A stretch of 64,000 nt of DNA from NCBI GenBank assembly GCA_024704765.1, contig JAKMXF010000061.1:1-64000 (forward strand), written 5' to 3'. The notes beneath the pieces were generated by a model, which was not told where the DNA came from, made no database searches, and was given only the letters and a program-made list of their open reading frames with translations. This document shows positions 12,393 to 23,460 of the stretch, piece by piece; the first letter of the stretch is position 1; each line of letters begins with the position of its first letter. The translations under genes were made by a program, and so were the position numbers. Source of the stretch: Oopsacas minuta (lineage: Eukaryota > Porifera > Hexactinellida > Lyssacinosida > Leucopsacidae).

Positions 12393-14510
12393 CAGCTCCA
12401 CGCCTAACATCATCTACATCAGGATCAAGAGCTAAGAAGGTGCAGGCAGCTAATGAGGCTGCAGACAAGATCCAAGATTTCGACCACTTCTCCGTCAAAA
12501 TATGTTCCTATTTTCTTGGCTTTATCGTCATAAAAGACCAGAAAAACCCATACCTATCAAGAACTTGCGCTACTGTACAAACTGTCAAGCAGTTCTTTCA
12601 TTTTCAACAAGTCAGTTCACCATTTGGATTCCTATTCTTGAATAGAGTTGACAAAGATGGTTTTGAGGTGTCCGAGCGACTATTTCCTTTGCAGAAGAAC
12701 AGCTAACTTTCGAATTGGTCCCAGATTGGATACATAACTGACCAGGTAAACGCCTATGAGTACACAAGCCAAGAAATTCTTGAGCACGCAATAAGTCAGC
12801 TCTGCAAGATGACTGAGGCGCACGAGCTTGCTCATTTCACCTTCCTTCTGTCGCAGTTGTGCCTTATATTCAAACCTCCTGATGGACGCCGATTTGACAC
12901 TGATCCTATGATTTTCGCAGTGCAGCTTCACAAAATATCACCCAGTGCATACAAAATGATTCGCCGATCCGACTTAATCATTCTGCCATTCTGCCATCAA
13001 CAGAAAGGGTAAAACAGATGCTTGCTAGGAGTCTGCAGGACTCCCACCTCAAAATCTTTTTCGACCAGCTTAAGCCACAGCAGAGTTGATAAATTTAATG
13101 TTTGGCCAGGTAGAGCGGGTCATTGCGACATTCTGGAGGGCATGTTCTAGGATACTCGCAAAATACTGTAGCGGGTGGTGACCATGAAATGCATTGCTTC
13201 ACATGTTATGGTCGTTGAGGTTGCCTGCCATTTTGGTGGTCCACGCTATATTCTACGCCTTTTGCCTTGCAAAAAATACGGATCAGCTGAAAGAACTCCT
13301 TATCGAAGCTGGTTCAGCTGTAGTTGGTGCTGGCGGAACTGTGATTTCTTTGATATGCGATAATTGCAATACCAACCGCAGTGTTTATTCAAAACCTAGA
13401 GGATCTGGAAGTTGTCAAGTGCTATCGACTCAAGAACAATCTATTTTCTTAGTTCACGACTACTTGCACATCTTCAAACATATACGGAACAACTGGATTA
13501 CTGTTGATAGCAAAACACTCATTTGTCGTAGATGGCAATGAGTCAAAAGCTTACTGGAGTGATGTTCAGAAGCTTTATGAGATTGACAGAGCTATTCCTA
13601 TTCGCTTAACCAAGCTGACACACACCGCTGTTTTCCCCAAACCATTTCAACGGCAGAGCGTACCATTGGTATGTTAAGTGTTCAATGCAAGACTGTCGCT
13701 GCCTTGAGGACGTTCAAGGGTTCACTGGACATCAGCGAAGGCACCTTCATTCTCACCCAGGCAAAGTGTGAGTGGTTCAAGATAATGAATGTGAAAGACC
13801 GTTTCTCAGCTCTCTGTCTTCAGGACGAGTCCAGACAGCCTTGGACAGCAGACTGTACAAGTTTAACTAGGCTGGAGGAGTCCTGCCAAATTATATCTAC
13901 CTGTGCATGGCTAAGAGGTTGTGGTCGTAAGCTGAAGCTAACTAAGCAAACTGCTGAAGCCTTCACTGTGTCCACACGTAATAATGTGGATGCTGCCAAA
14001 TTGCTTCTGGCGGACAGAGACTTTGACTACGTTCTTCCTGCTATATTCGCGGACGAAGCCTTGGAAAAGTTTTCGGCCAAGCCAGGCAAAGAAGAGGTGG
14101 AAACTTTTACATTGACGATATCCTCTGCATAAAGTTGTTTATTTGGCCGGGTACCTTGTTTATAAATATGGTGATACCATTAGTATGGAGGAGATCATTG
14201 GTGATGAAGATGGTAACGAGGTGTCTTCTGAGTTCCTAGATAATTTGAATAGAAGTGGATTGTGTGTGCCGACTATGTCAACCGTCTTTTTTGTACCCAA
14301 TGTCTATAATTTGCATGACCAGACTAAATTGCGTTGCAGCTTTCATTTTTGCTGAGCTATTATCTTTTGCAGATGCACCTTTAGCAGATAATAAGGCTGC
14401 ATGTACTACTTTAGCTAATATTCTATTGAAAGCTCATGTGCTCAATGTAAGTGATAAAGAAAAGTCTGGGATGCCTCAGGAGGCAAGACAAGCTCTCTAA
14501 CTAACGATAG
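12393..14510 (+). pseudogene. P-element-like (THAP9-type) transposase relic
   Basis: Blocks typical of P-element/THAP9 transposases read in order on the + strand with frequent frame changes. They are KISPSAYKMIRRSDLIILPS (about 12935), the usual RLIRKSN-LILPS segment; RSLQDSHLKIFFDQL; DNCNTNRSVYSK and VHDYLHIFKHIRNNW (13360-13500), corresponding to the conserved TDN...F-DPVH-KN-NN block; LKLTKQTAEAF (about 13940); DFDYVLPAIFADEALEKF (about 14020), matching the C-terminal LL--QDPLE-FFG region; then YLAGYLVYKYGD (about 14150) and a NLNRSGLCVPT segment. P transposases cut and paste GTP-dependently in the nucleus. The N-terminal THAP finger is absent, and the left boundary coincides with the 215-bp repeat. 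Not functional. Confidence 0.75.
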
Positions 14511-14564
14511 GTATAGGCAATGTTGTAATAGACATAGTGTTGTGACATGCAAATATTGTACATA

Positions 14565-14652
14565 CAGTAGAACTCGGATAAGACGTACCTCTCCGGGAAG
14601 TCTAAAATAGTACGTACTATCCCAGTTTACGTACTAACCGAGTTGTATTACA
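14565..14652. mobile_element. Small pogo-type MITE beside the assembly gap
   Basis: The left end is cagtagaactcggataagac. The complement of ctaaccgagttgtatta on the right gives a matching AACTCGG core, with acgtac/gtacgt pairs inside, making an 88-bp foldback. The motif acgtactaa recurs at 14696, right at the N gap, so more copies may lie in the gap. The terminal sequence style is that of pogo/Tigger elements; no coding content. Confidence 0.4.
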
Positions 14653-14704
14653 TAGAATCATAGGTAATGATGAATTTTGGTTCATAAAATTTGGTACGTA
14701 CTAA

Positions 14705-15133
14705 NNNNNNNNNNNNNNNNNNNNNNNNNNNNNNNNNNNNNNNNNNNNNNNNNNNNNNNNNNNNNNNNNNNNNNNNNNNNNNNNNNNNNNNNNNNNNNNN
14801 NNNNNNNNNNNNNNNNNNNNNNNNNNNNNNNNNNNNNNNNNNNNNNNNNNNNNNNNNNNNNNNNNNNNNNNNNNNNNNNNNNNNNNNNNNNNNNNNNNNN
14901 NNNNNNNNNNNNNNNNNNNNNNNNNNNNNNNNNNNNNNNNNNNNNNNNNNNNNNNNNNNNNNNNNNNNNNNNNNNNNNNNNNNNNNNNNNNNNNNNNNNN
15001 NNNNNNNNNNNNNNNNNNNNNNNNNNNNNNNNNNNNNNNNNNNNNNNNNNNNNNNNNNNNNNNNNNNNNNNNNNNNNNNNNNNNNNNNNNNNNNNNNNNN
15101 NNNNNNNNNNNNNNNNNNNNNNNNNNNNNNNNN
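14705..15133. other. Assembly gap (429 N)
   Basis: A continuous run of Ns. Open frames spanning it are artefacts. It lies between the two CBF-beta-like exons, so the relative order of the flanking blocks depends on scaffolding. Confidence 1.
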
Positions 15134-15638
15134 GAAATTTAACTTACATAAATGTCCATGGGTAACAAATATAGACAAAATTTCAGATTTGAATTCTCAC
15201 TTTCAGGTCGTATTTTTAATAGATAAGCGACCCTACTAGTCATGACAAAAATCAATAGGTAAAGGTTACAAATATTTAAGAAAATGATATTTTTATAAAC
15301 TTCCAAGACTCCTCTACCGAATGATATTAATTTCGGGTAAATCTGATGAGTACAAGTAGAACAAATTAGTGATTGAAATGATCCTGGTCGAATATCCTGC
15401 AAATTCACAGTCTAATATAGATGAGTTAAAATCTCATGGTGAAAGGCTGTCCCTGGTCCAATTATACTAATGAGTTCGAATCTCACGTAACAGGACTATT
15501 AGTGTAATGCTAATCAGATTTAATTGTTCGGACTTCCCCACGATTTCACTCCTATGAACCTTACACTTTTGCAGCCATAATAAAATTCTTAAACACTAAT
15601 TTATCTTTCACCTATTCTTTAATTTTAGCCCATTTGAA

Positions 15639-16076
15639 ATGCCACGTGTGATTCCTAATCAGAAGGAACGATTTGACAAAGATGAATTATTCAAAAAGTT
15701 GACCCAAGATTGTGAAGTGAAATACTCTGCATTTCGTGATTTGCAACATGAAGAGCGTAAGAAGAAATTTCTCGAATCAATCAAAGAAGGTTACTCCACT
15801 ATTTCTTTCGTGAATACTGGCAGCAATCTTTCTCTTCAATTTTGCCGTAATGCTTGGTCAGATATTCGTGAAGACCGCTTGCCGACTCCTGATTTTGTGG
15901 ACTTCTCTAGAGAGGAGGGTAGGGTAAATTTGGAAGCCTTTTTAATATTCAATGGAGTTTGTGTTAACTGGGTTGGGTGGATTGATCTCGAATCTTTATC
16001 AGGTAAGGCAAAATTTGTTTTCAACTTTGAACGAGCTCAACTTGAAGAGAAATTGAGAAAAGATGCTATGGAACAG
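15639..16076 (+). CDS. CBFB: CBF-beta (Brother/Big brother) main coding exon
   Basis: An intact 146-codon exon encodes nearly the whole conserved core of core-binding factor beta, the non-DNA-binding partner of Runt-domain (Runx/Lozenge) transcription factors. The start MPRVIPNQKERFDKDELF parallels the MPRVVPDQ...F start of animal CBF-beta. Further signatures are CEVKYSAFRDLQHEERKKKF, SFVNTGSNLSLQF, NGVCVNWVGWIDL and FERAQLEEKL. The ATG lies 10 bases after an acceptor (ttctttaattttag, 15615-15628), so a 5' UTR exon lies upstream, perhaps in or before the N gap. The exon ends CAG followed by GTAATA at 16077, a donor in phase 0. The C-terminal tail exon is not found downstream in the remaining 48 kb; a matching tail exon occurs upstream at 786. 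Changes such as EAFLIFNGVC, where orthologues have APMILNGVC, could mark a diverging paralogue. Family assignment is very secure. Confidence 0.93.
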
Positions 16077-17263
16077 GTAATAATCCCTTTAAGTGAATAA
16101 CACTGACAATTTTCGTTATATTTCAACTAGAAAGAATTGGTGGAAAGCTGGTTATTACCTCATTCGAAGCTCATTTTTAGCAGATTTTCATACGTTATCC
16201 AATAATGCATGAGTGCGTTTTGGGTAAATGTTTAGAGCACTTTACATTTCCACTTATCTAGTGAATCGCTACTAACCATTTCAAATCCACTCCAATAGAC
16301 TAAATATCATCCTATTGGATCTCATCGTTAGTTTGCCACCACTTTGATATGTCAGTAATCAAACTATTTGCCCTTTGCATCGCGGAATGAGTTAAGAATG
16401 TTCTGGCATTCAATTGTCGGAATGTGTCTAACTCTATCGTGTGACCTATTTTTCGTCCCTGCTAAGGCTAGGTGACAGTTTTACAAGATAGTCATTCCTT
16501 AATTATACCTCTCGGGTTAAAGCTTATTTAGTGGGATAAACTTTTTTAAATTTTGTATATTCCGCATAGATCGTAACTATAGTCATTTCATTATCTTGAT
16601 CGATTGATTTCTTCTATCAATTCTATTTGTCTAGAAATTTGTTATTCTGATAATATATGATTGGTGCATTTGACTCCGAATAATGTGTATTATTGCTGAA
16701 TATGAATTAATAGGCTCTGTTTACGAACTCTTTCTAGGCGATTATGAAGTTATTTGAATGGTTGGATTTGAACATCTTCAAAATCTCTCCCTTCAGCGGT
16801 CTATTCCGTCCATAGACTCCTTTAGAGAAGGACTAGAACGTCGCGATCTCAGGGTTTTAACTTGAGTCTGAGAAGCTCCAATTTTAATATTGAAAAAGCA
16901 TTAGAACTTATATTTACCTGTGGTTGGGGGCCAGACACCACCAGGAAGCTTAAAATGAGAGTATTGGCCACATTTCCCTTTGACCTTATGCAGATATGAA
17001 CTTCCTGTTTTCAACCATATTTCCTTATATCTTCCTTCTGTTTTGGGATATGTGCATATTTTGTGCAGTGGTTGCGTGTTAATAATTTATTTTTTGTTGC
17101 AAATATGTCTTCATGTTTATTGATATTGATTATGCATGATAACGTGTCATATGTCCAGACTTTTGAACATATTTTACTGGATTGATACTCTGATATTTTG
17201 ATTGAACCTTTCTAGCTGGTGATCTAACAGGATCTTTGTTTTGTTTTCCGCTTTTGTGACAAT
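16077..17263. other. Intron of the CBF-beta gene, no other feature seen
   Basis: Begins with the splice donor gtaata at 16077. AT-rich, with no open frame or terminal repeat recognised. If the gene continues on the + strand its intron must extend far to the right, and the transposon relics that follow would then lie inside it. Confidence 0.4.
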
Positions 17264-17540
17264 ATGCAACGTCGTTGCAGCTGTTTTGGTTGTAGTGTAA
17301 ACTATGATGGGACGCCTTAACTAAAGCTCATATCCTTCCCAAAAGATCCTGGGGACAGAAAGAGATGGATATTGGCAATGCCAAATGAAAAATAAAGCTT
17401 GAGGCGCTTGAAGGAGATATATATATTTGTGAGAGACAGTTCAATTGTGAATGGGTGTCAGTAAAGGGTTGAAAGCGATCCAAAGAACCGCCATCAATAT
17501 TCCTGGAGTACCGAAATCAGTTTTTACGCAGGTAACCTCA
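17264..17540 (+). pseudogene. Orphan THAP zinc-finger exon
   Basis: ATG at 17264 opens MQRRCSCFGCSVNYDG, then ISFPKDPGDRKRWILAMPN, and, after a frame change, ICERQFNCEWVSVKG and KEPPSIFPGVPKSVFTQ. The C-x-x-x-C pair, the FP and W residues and the C-E-R-x-F segment fit a C2CH THAP domain, with the usual His replaced by Gln in CERQF. In-frame TAA codons and a frameshift make it a relic. It ends at cag followed by gtaacc, a plausible splice donor. THAP fingers are the DNA-binding heads of P-element-like transposases and of genes derived from them. No P-like catalytic part follows; the nearest ones are at 12.4-14.5 kb and, on the other strand, 20.7-22.7 kb. Confidence 0.6.
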
Positions 17541-18231
17541 GCTCCACAGTGGGCTACTAGGATACATTAGGCCCAAATTCTTACCTTCAATTTATACCAT
17601 TTTGAATTATGAATTAGATTCTAGATATATTCAACAAGCGATATGTAAAGTATCAGATGAAACAGTTAAGTATTCTATTTTTGTGGTCAATCAACTGTAG
17701 GACTTCATTGCTGTATTCTATGTTTATCCAAACATTATATAAATTACAGAAGCAATTTCAGTAATCTTTTGAATTTCTGATGCATACTATTGTTCATTTA
17801 CATGCTTTCCAAGCAAGTGAGTGCGCTGAAATTGAATCTATCATTGAATTTCTTCAGGAGCGAAAAGATTAATCAGATATTACGGATACGATACTGGGAA
17901 AATTTTGTAGAAATTTCTCCCTCCGCCATAAGCCATCCTGTTGGCAGCAAAATTTGTTTGCACTAGTTTCCACACTGAATTTTTAGTATGTATTCTTCTC
18001 AAGTATTATAACCATTATATTCAAAGTACAAATGCCGCTTCATTGCGCAACATATTAAATATTGTCAAATTCCATTCTCACATCTACGTTGCTATGGTAC
18101 AATGTAATGTAATTACATGGTAATTTACACCAATATAACGTATAATTATTTATATTATACTGCATATTACGAGGTAGCACACAAGTTCATTAATTTGATA
18201 ACCTATTAAACCTCTAATTATCAATGTAAAG
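17541..18231. other. AT-rich gap between relics
   Basis: No coding motif or repeat structure recognised on either strand. Confidence 0.35.
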
Positions 18232-20345
18232 ATGGCTGAAGCAACAATAGTATCTGAAAGCCCGAAAACACGTCTTGACTTGGCTATTATATTAAAGGTT
18301 CACGACTATGATATTAATCAAGCAGCAGATGAAGTGGTGCGTATACTAAATCTCGAAGAGGAAAGAGACATTCAGTATACTCTCTAATGTCTAAAGTATC
18401 AATAAATTTCAAAAAGAGTAAGAAATCTAATGAGAGCTTAGATGGTGAGTGGTGGAGTGCAAGTATTCCATGGATACTTGTTAAACCTAAGAGTACCCAA
18501 TCATCCCTTTCTGTTTCAGACTGTGATGTAGAAAGCGGTGTTATATTGGTTCCAAATGTAGAGAGGAGAAAATCAATTGATGACATTCAAGTTCGTTCAA
18601 AGAAGACAAGGCTTGATCAGACTGGGATACTTACTTCCATCCGTCAGTTAGCACAACTTGAAAATATTTCTGTTATTCCCTACGTTGCTCTCCTCCTGTA
18701 TATTGTAGCTGTAGAACAAATTGGTTTTAAAGGCATCACAAATATCGCTTGGAAAATCTATAACGAAGAATCGATACCAACCCTCAGTAACATAGTTTCA
18801 CCAGAAAAATCAACATTCTTAGCATATCAACTTAAGCTGGGAAAGGAAAATGGAGGGATCTTAAATATTATCTCCAATCAGAAGGCCTCGTTTTGGCAAC
18901 TTGGGAAAAAATTAGTGAGATTAGAAAATCAATTGTTCCAACATTCGACTGGTATCCAAATGTTTTCAATCCTATAGGGGTCTATATATCTTACTCATCA
19001 CATGTAATTTCTCTCTTTGACCGGTTGTTAAAAGAATGTGTGCTAAATTTTCCTGCACCACACTTCTATCCATTAACACTCAAAATCAAGCATGGACTGG
19101 ATGGTTCTGGATCTCATTCCTCTCCTGGGTTATTGTCAGACTTGAATATAGACTGATCAAATTATATTGTCTTCATGGTTTGACCCCTTCAGGTAATAGA
19201 TCGATTCGGGAATGTTCTGTGGGAAAATAGCCATCCTAACTCCTGTTTTTCCAACCAACCAGTAGCACTTATTTGCCAAAAGGAGACTATTGACACTATG
19301 ATAGAATTGAGCAAGTAACTAAACCCTGAAATTGTTTCACTAAATGAGAATGGTTTTGATCACCTAAATGGCTATGTTAAAGTAGAAGTCAAAGCTTCAA
19401 TGTTTGACGGAAAAACGTTAGCAACAATGACAGGTAAAGGAGGAGCGCCATGTATTGCCTGCAAAGCAACCCGAAGTGACATCAATAGTATTACGAAAGT
19501 TGTTTACGGGTTTCCTTTAGATTGTTCTATAGAGGATATCAAAGAGACAATCCGTCAGTTAACCTCTGATGGAGAAGAGCTGATGAGCTACAATACAGAG
19601 CAATGGTGTGGGATTACACACGAACCTGCAAGTGGCATTGATGTATTTCCTGCAGCACCTTTACATTCTTACCTAAGGATTTTAGATTGGTTTTTGAACC
19701 TCATCTACCGAATTGCAGCAGGAAAGTCCAAGTGGACTGAAGATCAAATGGGGCGAGATTATCGAGGTTTAGTATACAAGCGTATCCATGAGCTTACGAA
19801 CTTATTATTCCACCAACCAGGAGGAAGTGAGAACACAAGCACTGGTAACATGACAAAAACATTTTTGTCATATAAAAAATTGTGTTTTAGGATCGCTTTA
19901 TCGTTTGTACCAATGTTTATAGAGATGCTCTGACAGAGATTCACAGGAATCTATCTGCATTGCTCAGAGTTGCTAATAGTTATGAAGTTGTCGATGTAGA
20001 CAGATTTCGTGTATTAAGTCAAGAAACCTACATACTAATCTTACAAACCTTTCCCTGGGTATCTATTAGCAATACACTCCACAAATTCTTGGCTCATGCC
20101 CATCAGTTTATTGAGAGAAATGACAGGGTAGGATTGTGTAGTCTTTCTGAAGGAGGGTTAGAACAAGGACACAAGTTGATCCGAGAGTTCCCAACACATT
20201 TGAGGAGGAATCAGATTTTCTAAGTGGGTTAACTGATGTTGCAATGAGGCTCTATATCTATGGTTGTCCAATTCTGAATGAAAAATTCAGAAGGATCACA
20301 ATTTGTTCCATCTGTGATCAAGTGGGCATCAAAAGAATTGTGTAA
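18232..20345 (+). pseudogene. RAG1/Transib-like transposase, copy 2 (best preserved)
   Basis: About 650 codons can be followed with a handful of frame breaks. They start with ATG at 18232 (51 codons), whose TAA overlaps the next ATG at 18387 in another frame. Blocks: SLDGEWW (about 18440); PEKSTFLAYQLKLG; PLTLKIKHGLDGSGSHSS (about 19075), holding the first catalytic Asp in GLDGSGSH; FGNVLWENSHP; SMFDGKTLATMTGKGGAPC (about 19398), second-Asp block followed by a CxxC pair (CIAC); AAPLHSYLRILDWF; GGSENTSTGNMTK (about 19825); FPWVSISNTLHKFLAHAHQF (about 20050); and LSEGGLEQGHKLIREF (about 20145), the Glu block. The order and motifs match Transib and RAG1 cores, e.g. Transib IDGK and LSEEAQEARNK, and RAG1 CTLCDATR and SEGNESGNKLFRKFR. 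All three acidic positions survive, but the frame does not. No terminal repeats identified. Confidence 0.72.
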
Positions 20346-20525
20346 AAAACAGGCAAGGTGAAAACGTTACTAATAATATTGATAATGAAGATTCTCTCCC
20401 TCAAAATTCCATAGATGAAATCTTCTTGTATTTAACATTAATTCATCAATAAGATATTCGTATGTTAGTTATTCTTCAGTTACCATTGCCATTATATATT
20501 CATATTCTATTTCTTCTAATAAAAA

Positions 20526-20741
20526 TTCAGTTTAGTGAATATCTAGATTTCTGTATTTACTGTATATGGTAATTACGATTACGTCATATATGGAAAACCT
20601 GATGTGATACAACAAAATTGAAATCAACAAAAGAACCGCAATAGTCGACTTACTATACAGTAATAATGTATTTTATAAGCCTATCTCTAAATTGAACGCG
20701 TAAAACCCTAATACTAGTAATCGCAATAATAGCCCACTGTG
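20526..20741 (+). repeat. 215-bp dispersed repeat, copy B
   Basis: Near-identical to 12178-12392, differing mainly by a few-base indel (cttactatacag versus cttactaag) and isolated changes. Its right edge (agcccactgtg) is exactly where the coding similarity of the minus-strand P-like gene stops. Confidence 0.85.
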
Positions 20742-22743
20742 AACCCAGTTACTTTGAATATTTTCCATACCTGGTTAATAAGATCAAGAAAATCTACTGT
20801 TTGATTGATGTGTTTGGTGTCATTTTCGATTTTCACGCTAATAGGCTGGCAGATGTTGTCTCATGAAAAATCTTCAATGCAAACTGACATTTTGCCGTTC
20901 TAAGCTTGAGGGCCAACAAGCTTTCGCTGTTAATTTTGGTGCTCGTTTCAATAAATTACATCTATCCGATCTAAACAAATATCGTACATCTTGAAATAGA
21001 GCGAAACTAATATCTGGATATACAGATTTAGAGGTCAAATTGGCAGTAGAAATGCTGGCTCTAGGGATGGAGAGGCAAAAATTTTTGTTAGTGTCAATGA
21101 TGTTTTGAATACTTACTAGACATTCGTCGAACTTCGGAAAAATGAAAGTGTTGTCAATATTTTTGAGATTCAACCAATTATTTCGGATGCACTTAATGAT
21201 ATGAACACTATCAAAAAGCAAAATTAAATTTCTATGTGGGTTGCAGGGGTGTTGTACTTTTGGCTCCAGTTTCGAACTAGTTGAAAACAATTTGTATAAA
21301 CGAACGTTCAGTGGATAGTTGTCAGTACAAACAGCTTCTACAAATAGACCGCAAGCTTCGATATCACAGATAGTAGACCTGACAATAGGATACAATGATT
21401 CAGCAGAAGAAGAACCCAAAGGAATCAACCGAACAATGGTAGAAAACTTGGCCGATAGGCTAGAAACCATCATGGAGAAAACTGTGGTATATGGATCATT
21501 AGGATTGTCAATCGACCCAATTACTCTCCCTCCCTTATATGATGCATCACCACGGATATGTACCTCATCCATTTGAAGAATAACATGGCGTTCTAAATTA
21601 TTGAATGTAGTGGCAACTTCCCTGAGAATTTTTGTATAATCACTCTCTAAGCCGATACTATTTTTTACTTTCAACAAATTACGCTCATGAGGAAAAGTTA
21701 AGCAATTAGAGCCCTGAATGAGACGGTAACAAGCTGGGGAAATGCCGTGAATTTTTAAACAAAAGACCAGAGTGATGATGTTATAACGTCGAGCATGTTT
21801 ATCAATGATTAGATATTTCAACTGATCGAGCAAAAAAGTAAGACGCATTCGTAAAGAAGCCTCAGCGATTTCGAAATATAATTTGGAATCAGTGTGCTCT
21901 AATGTATCAATAGCTTGACCAAGACTATGAATAGAGTTCTCCACATGTTGTATCAGAGATGTCGCAGAGGTATTTGTATTAGTACTTGGAGATATTTCAA
22001 TAAATCAACTTCATGTATAATGTTTTCTAATAACCTGATATCATTTATTGAGGAAGACGAGAGCTGAATTTTGTTCTTTTCTTTATAAAAAGACTTACAA
22101 AATAAACTTTCATCGACAATTATACATCGTTCAATAGTGGAAACTTCGTCACAAAATTGAATCTTAAGAAATAGTATGTTAGAAGAATCAGGGCGATGGA
22201 AAAGCCAACCGTTTGGGAGTTCGATCATGTGCAACTCAGATATAATACAACTAAGACTCGAAATCCTGAACTTAGCTTCTGTCTCTTGAAATTCTGTTCG
22301 ACTTTTCTTGTATACATCCTGCATCCTCTTCTCCTCTTTATCGTCTAGAGATAGCCTTTGGGTTTTAGCAACTGCATCTGTGAAATAAGTTGGACAATTT
22401 GGAAAGATACTAGGAACTGCAAATTTCTTAAGAACAACTTTTTTCCTGGGCATCTTGATCATCTCAACTCCGTTATAATATTCAATATTCCTCTCGATAT
22501 CTTCTTCACGGAAATGATGTATACAGACCTATAAAGATAGAAATAATTATACTATATCACAGGCAAATTTCTATAGCAACTTACCAAAAATCGTTTATTC
22601 TCCTCATAGTCTCCTTTCGGTGGAGGGATCGCTCGAAACCACTTTTCACGAGTTTCAACATCAGTAGGAAAGGAAAAAGTAGGCACATATGAATCACCTT
22701 GACTGTGATAATTCGACTTACAACCAGGTACTAGGTATGTCAT
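20742..22743 (-). pseudogene. THAP/P-element-like transposase gene, nearly intact, with a 56-bp intron
   Basis: Exon 1 (22743-22585, 53 codons) starts MTYLVPGCKSNYHSQGD and contains FSFPTDVETREKWFRAIP. A GTAAG...ATAG intron of 56 bp (22584-22529) follows, and exon 2 opens in frame with VCIHHFREED, completing a C2CH THAP zinc finger. The frame runs to a shift near 22005, where one base is lost around EVDL. It then continues as a long open frame to 20874 with P-transposase blocks: HGISPACYRLIQGSNCLTFP; ILQMDEVHIRGDASYKGGRV; FSMMVSSLSAKFSTIVRLIP; CTDNYPLNVRLYKLF; LLFDSVHIIKCIRNNWLNL. After further small shifts, DTKHINQTVDFLDLINQVWK reaches 20742 and stops at the 215-bp repeat, so the extreme C-terminus is missing. 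Best P-like copy here, but not expected to make full-length protein as sequenced. Confidence 0.82.
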
Positions 22744-23460
22744 GTTGAATATGTGATGATGCGTACAAATATTGCAGTAATTGGAAGAAACGAAAATATT
22801 TACAATAATTATTATATATTATCAACATTGAATACAAAATTTATGGGTGGGTAAATATTTTTCATATTAAGACGTTTAAGACACAAAATTTCAAAAGTAA
22901 TCACAAATATTGACGCTAATACATAGTTTGCATGTTGCTACATAAGATGAATTTTAACTCAAGGCTCGAACTTGTTCGTTCCAAGCCCAAAGTACCCCAG
23001 TATGCAATATCAGCCCTGGTTGTCCTCCAGCTTCTTCAATCATTCTGGACATAGAAACATATATGTATATCTATACACATATACACATAAAATAATTGGG
23101 TTCAAGGTAGCAACTGAATAGTTCAATTTTCGATCCAACCGAATATTATCGGTAGTATTCGGTCAAGCAACTATTCATGAATACTGATATTGCGTTTAAT
23201 ATTACAGATATGTGAGTTGTAACTTTCTCATAATCTGTAGTAGTAGAGATCCTGTTATAGAGCCCCATTTGTGGGCTGATTCGATGTACACATAACGTAG
23301 GAAAGGTAAAAACAGGGTGGTTCGCGCGCCATCCTGAAAATCCTACACACCACTTCAGGTGATGCGTGTACCCAAATGAATGCACAATTTATAATGATCG
23401 ATAAGGCTGACACAAACCTGATACGTTAGATCAATTGTTAGTACATCAGTAGTCTATATA
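22744..23460. other. Spacer, nothing recognised
   Basis: AT-rich flank of the THAP gene. One 79-residue minus open frame (23146-23385) has no known motif. A cagggtggtt-like string inside it (near 23314) resembles transposon ends but has no partner that I can see. Confidence 0.3.

Noticed and set aside
12393-14510. Initially considered as another RAG1/Transib-like copy
   Set aside because: The motifs (RLIRRSDLIILPS, DN-N-N and VH-FK-IRNNW) are those of P-element/THAP9 transposases, not the GLDG/IDGK/TGN set.
14648-15239. Three open frames of 160-180 codons
   Set aside because: They are open only because they cross the 429-N gap.
15471-15484. A tRNA T-arm look-alike (tgag ttcgaat ctca) before the CBF-beta exon
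   Set aside because: No acceptor stem, D-arm or anticodon stem can be folded around it; a SINE or chance is more likely, and there is not enough evidence to call either.
18387-20223. RAG1-like copy 2 considered as a domesticated host gene
   Set aside because: At least three frame breaks separate its catalytic blocks and no splice sites explain them, so a relic is the simpler reading.
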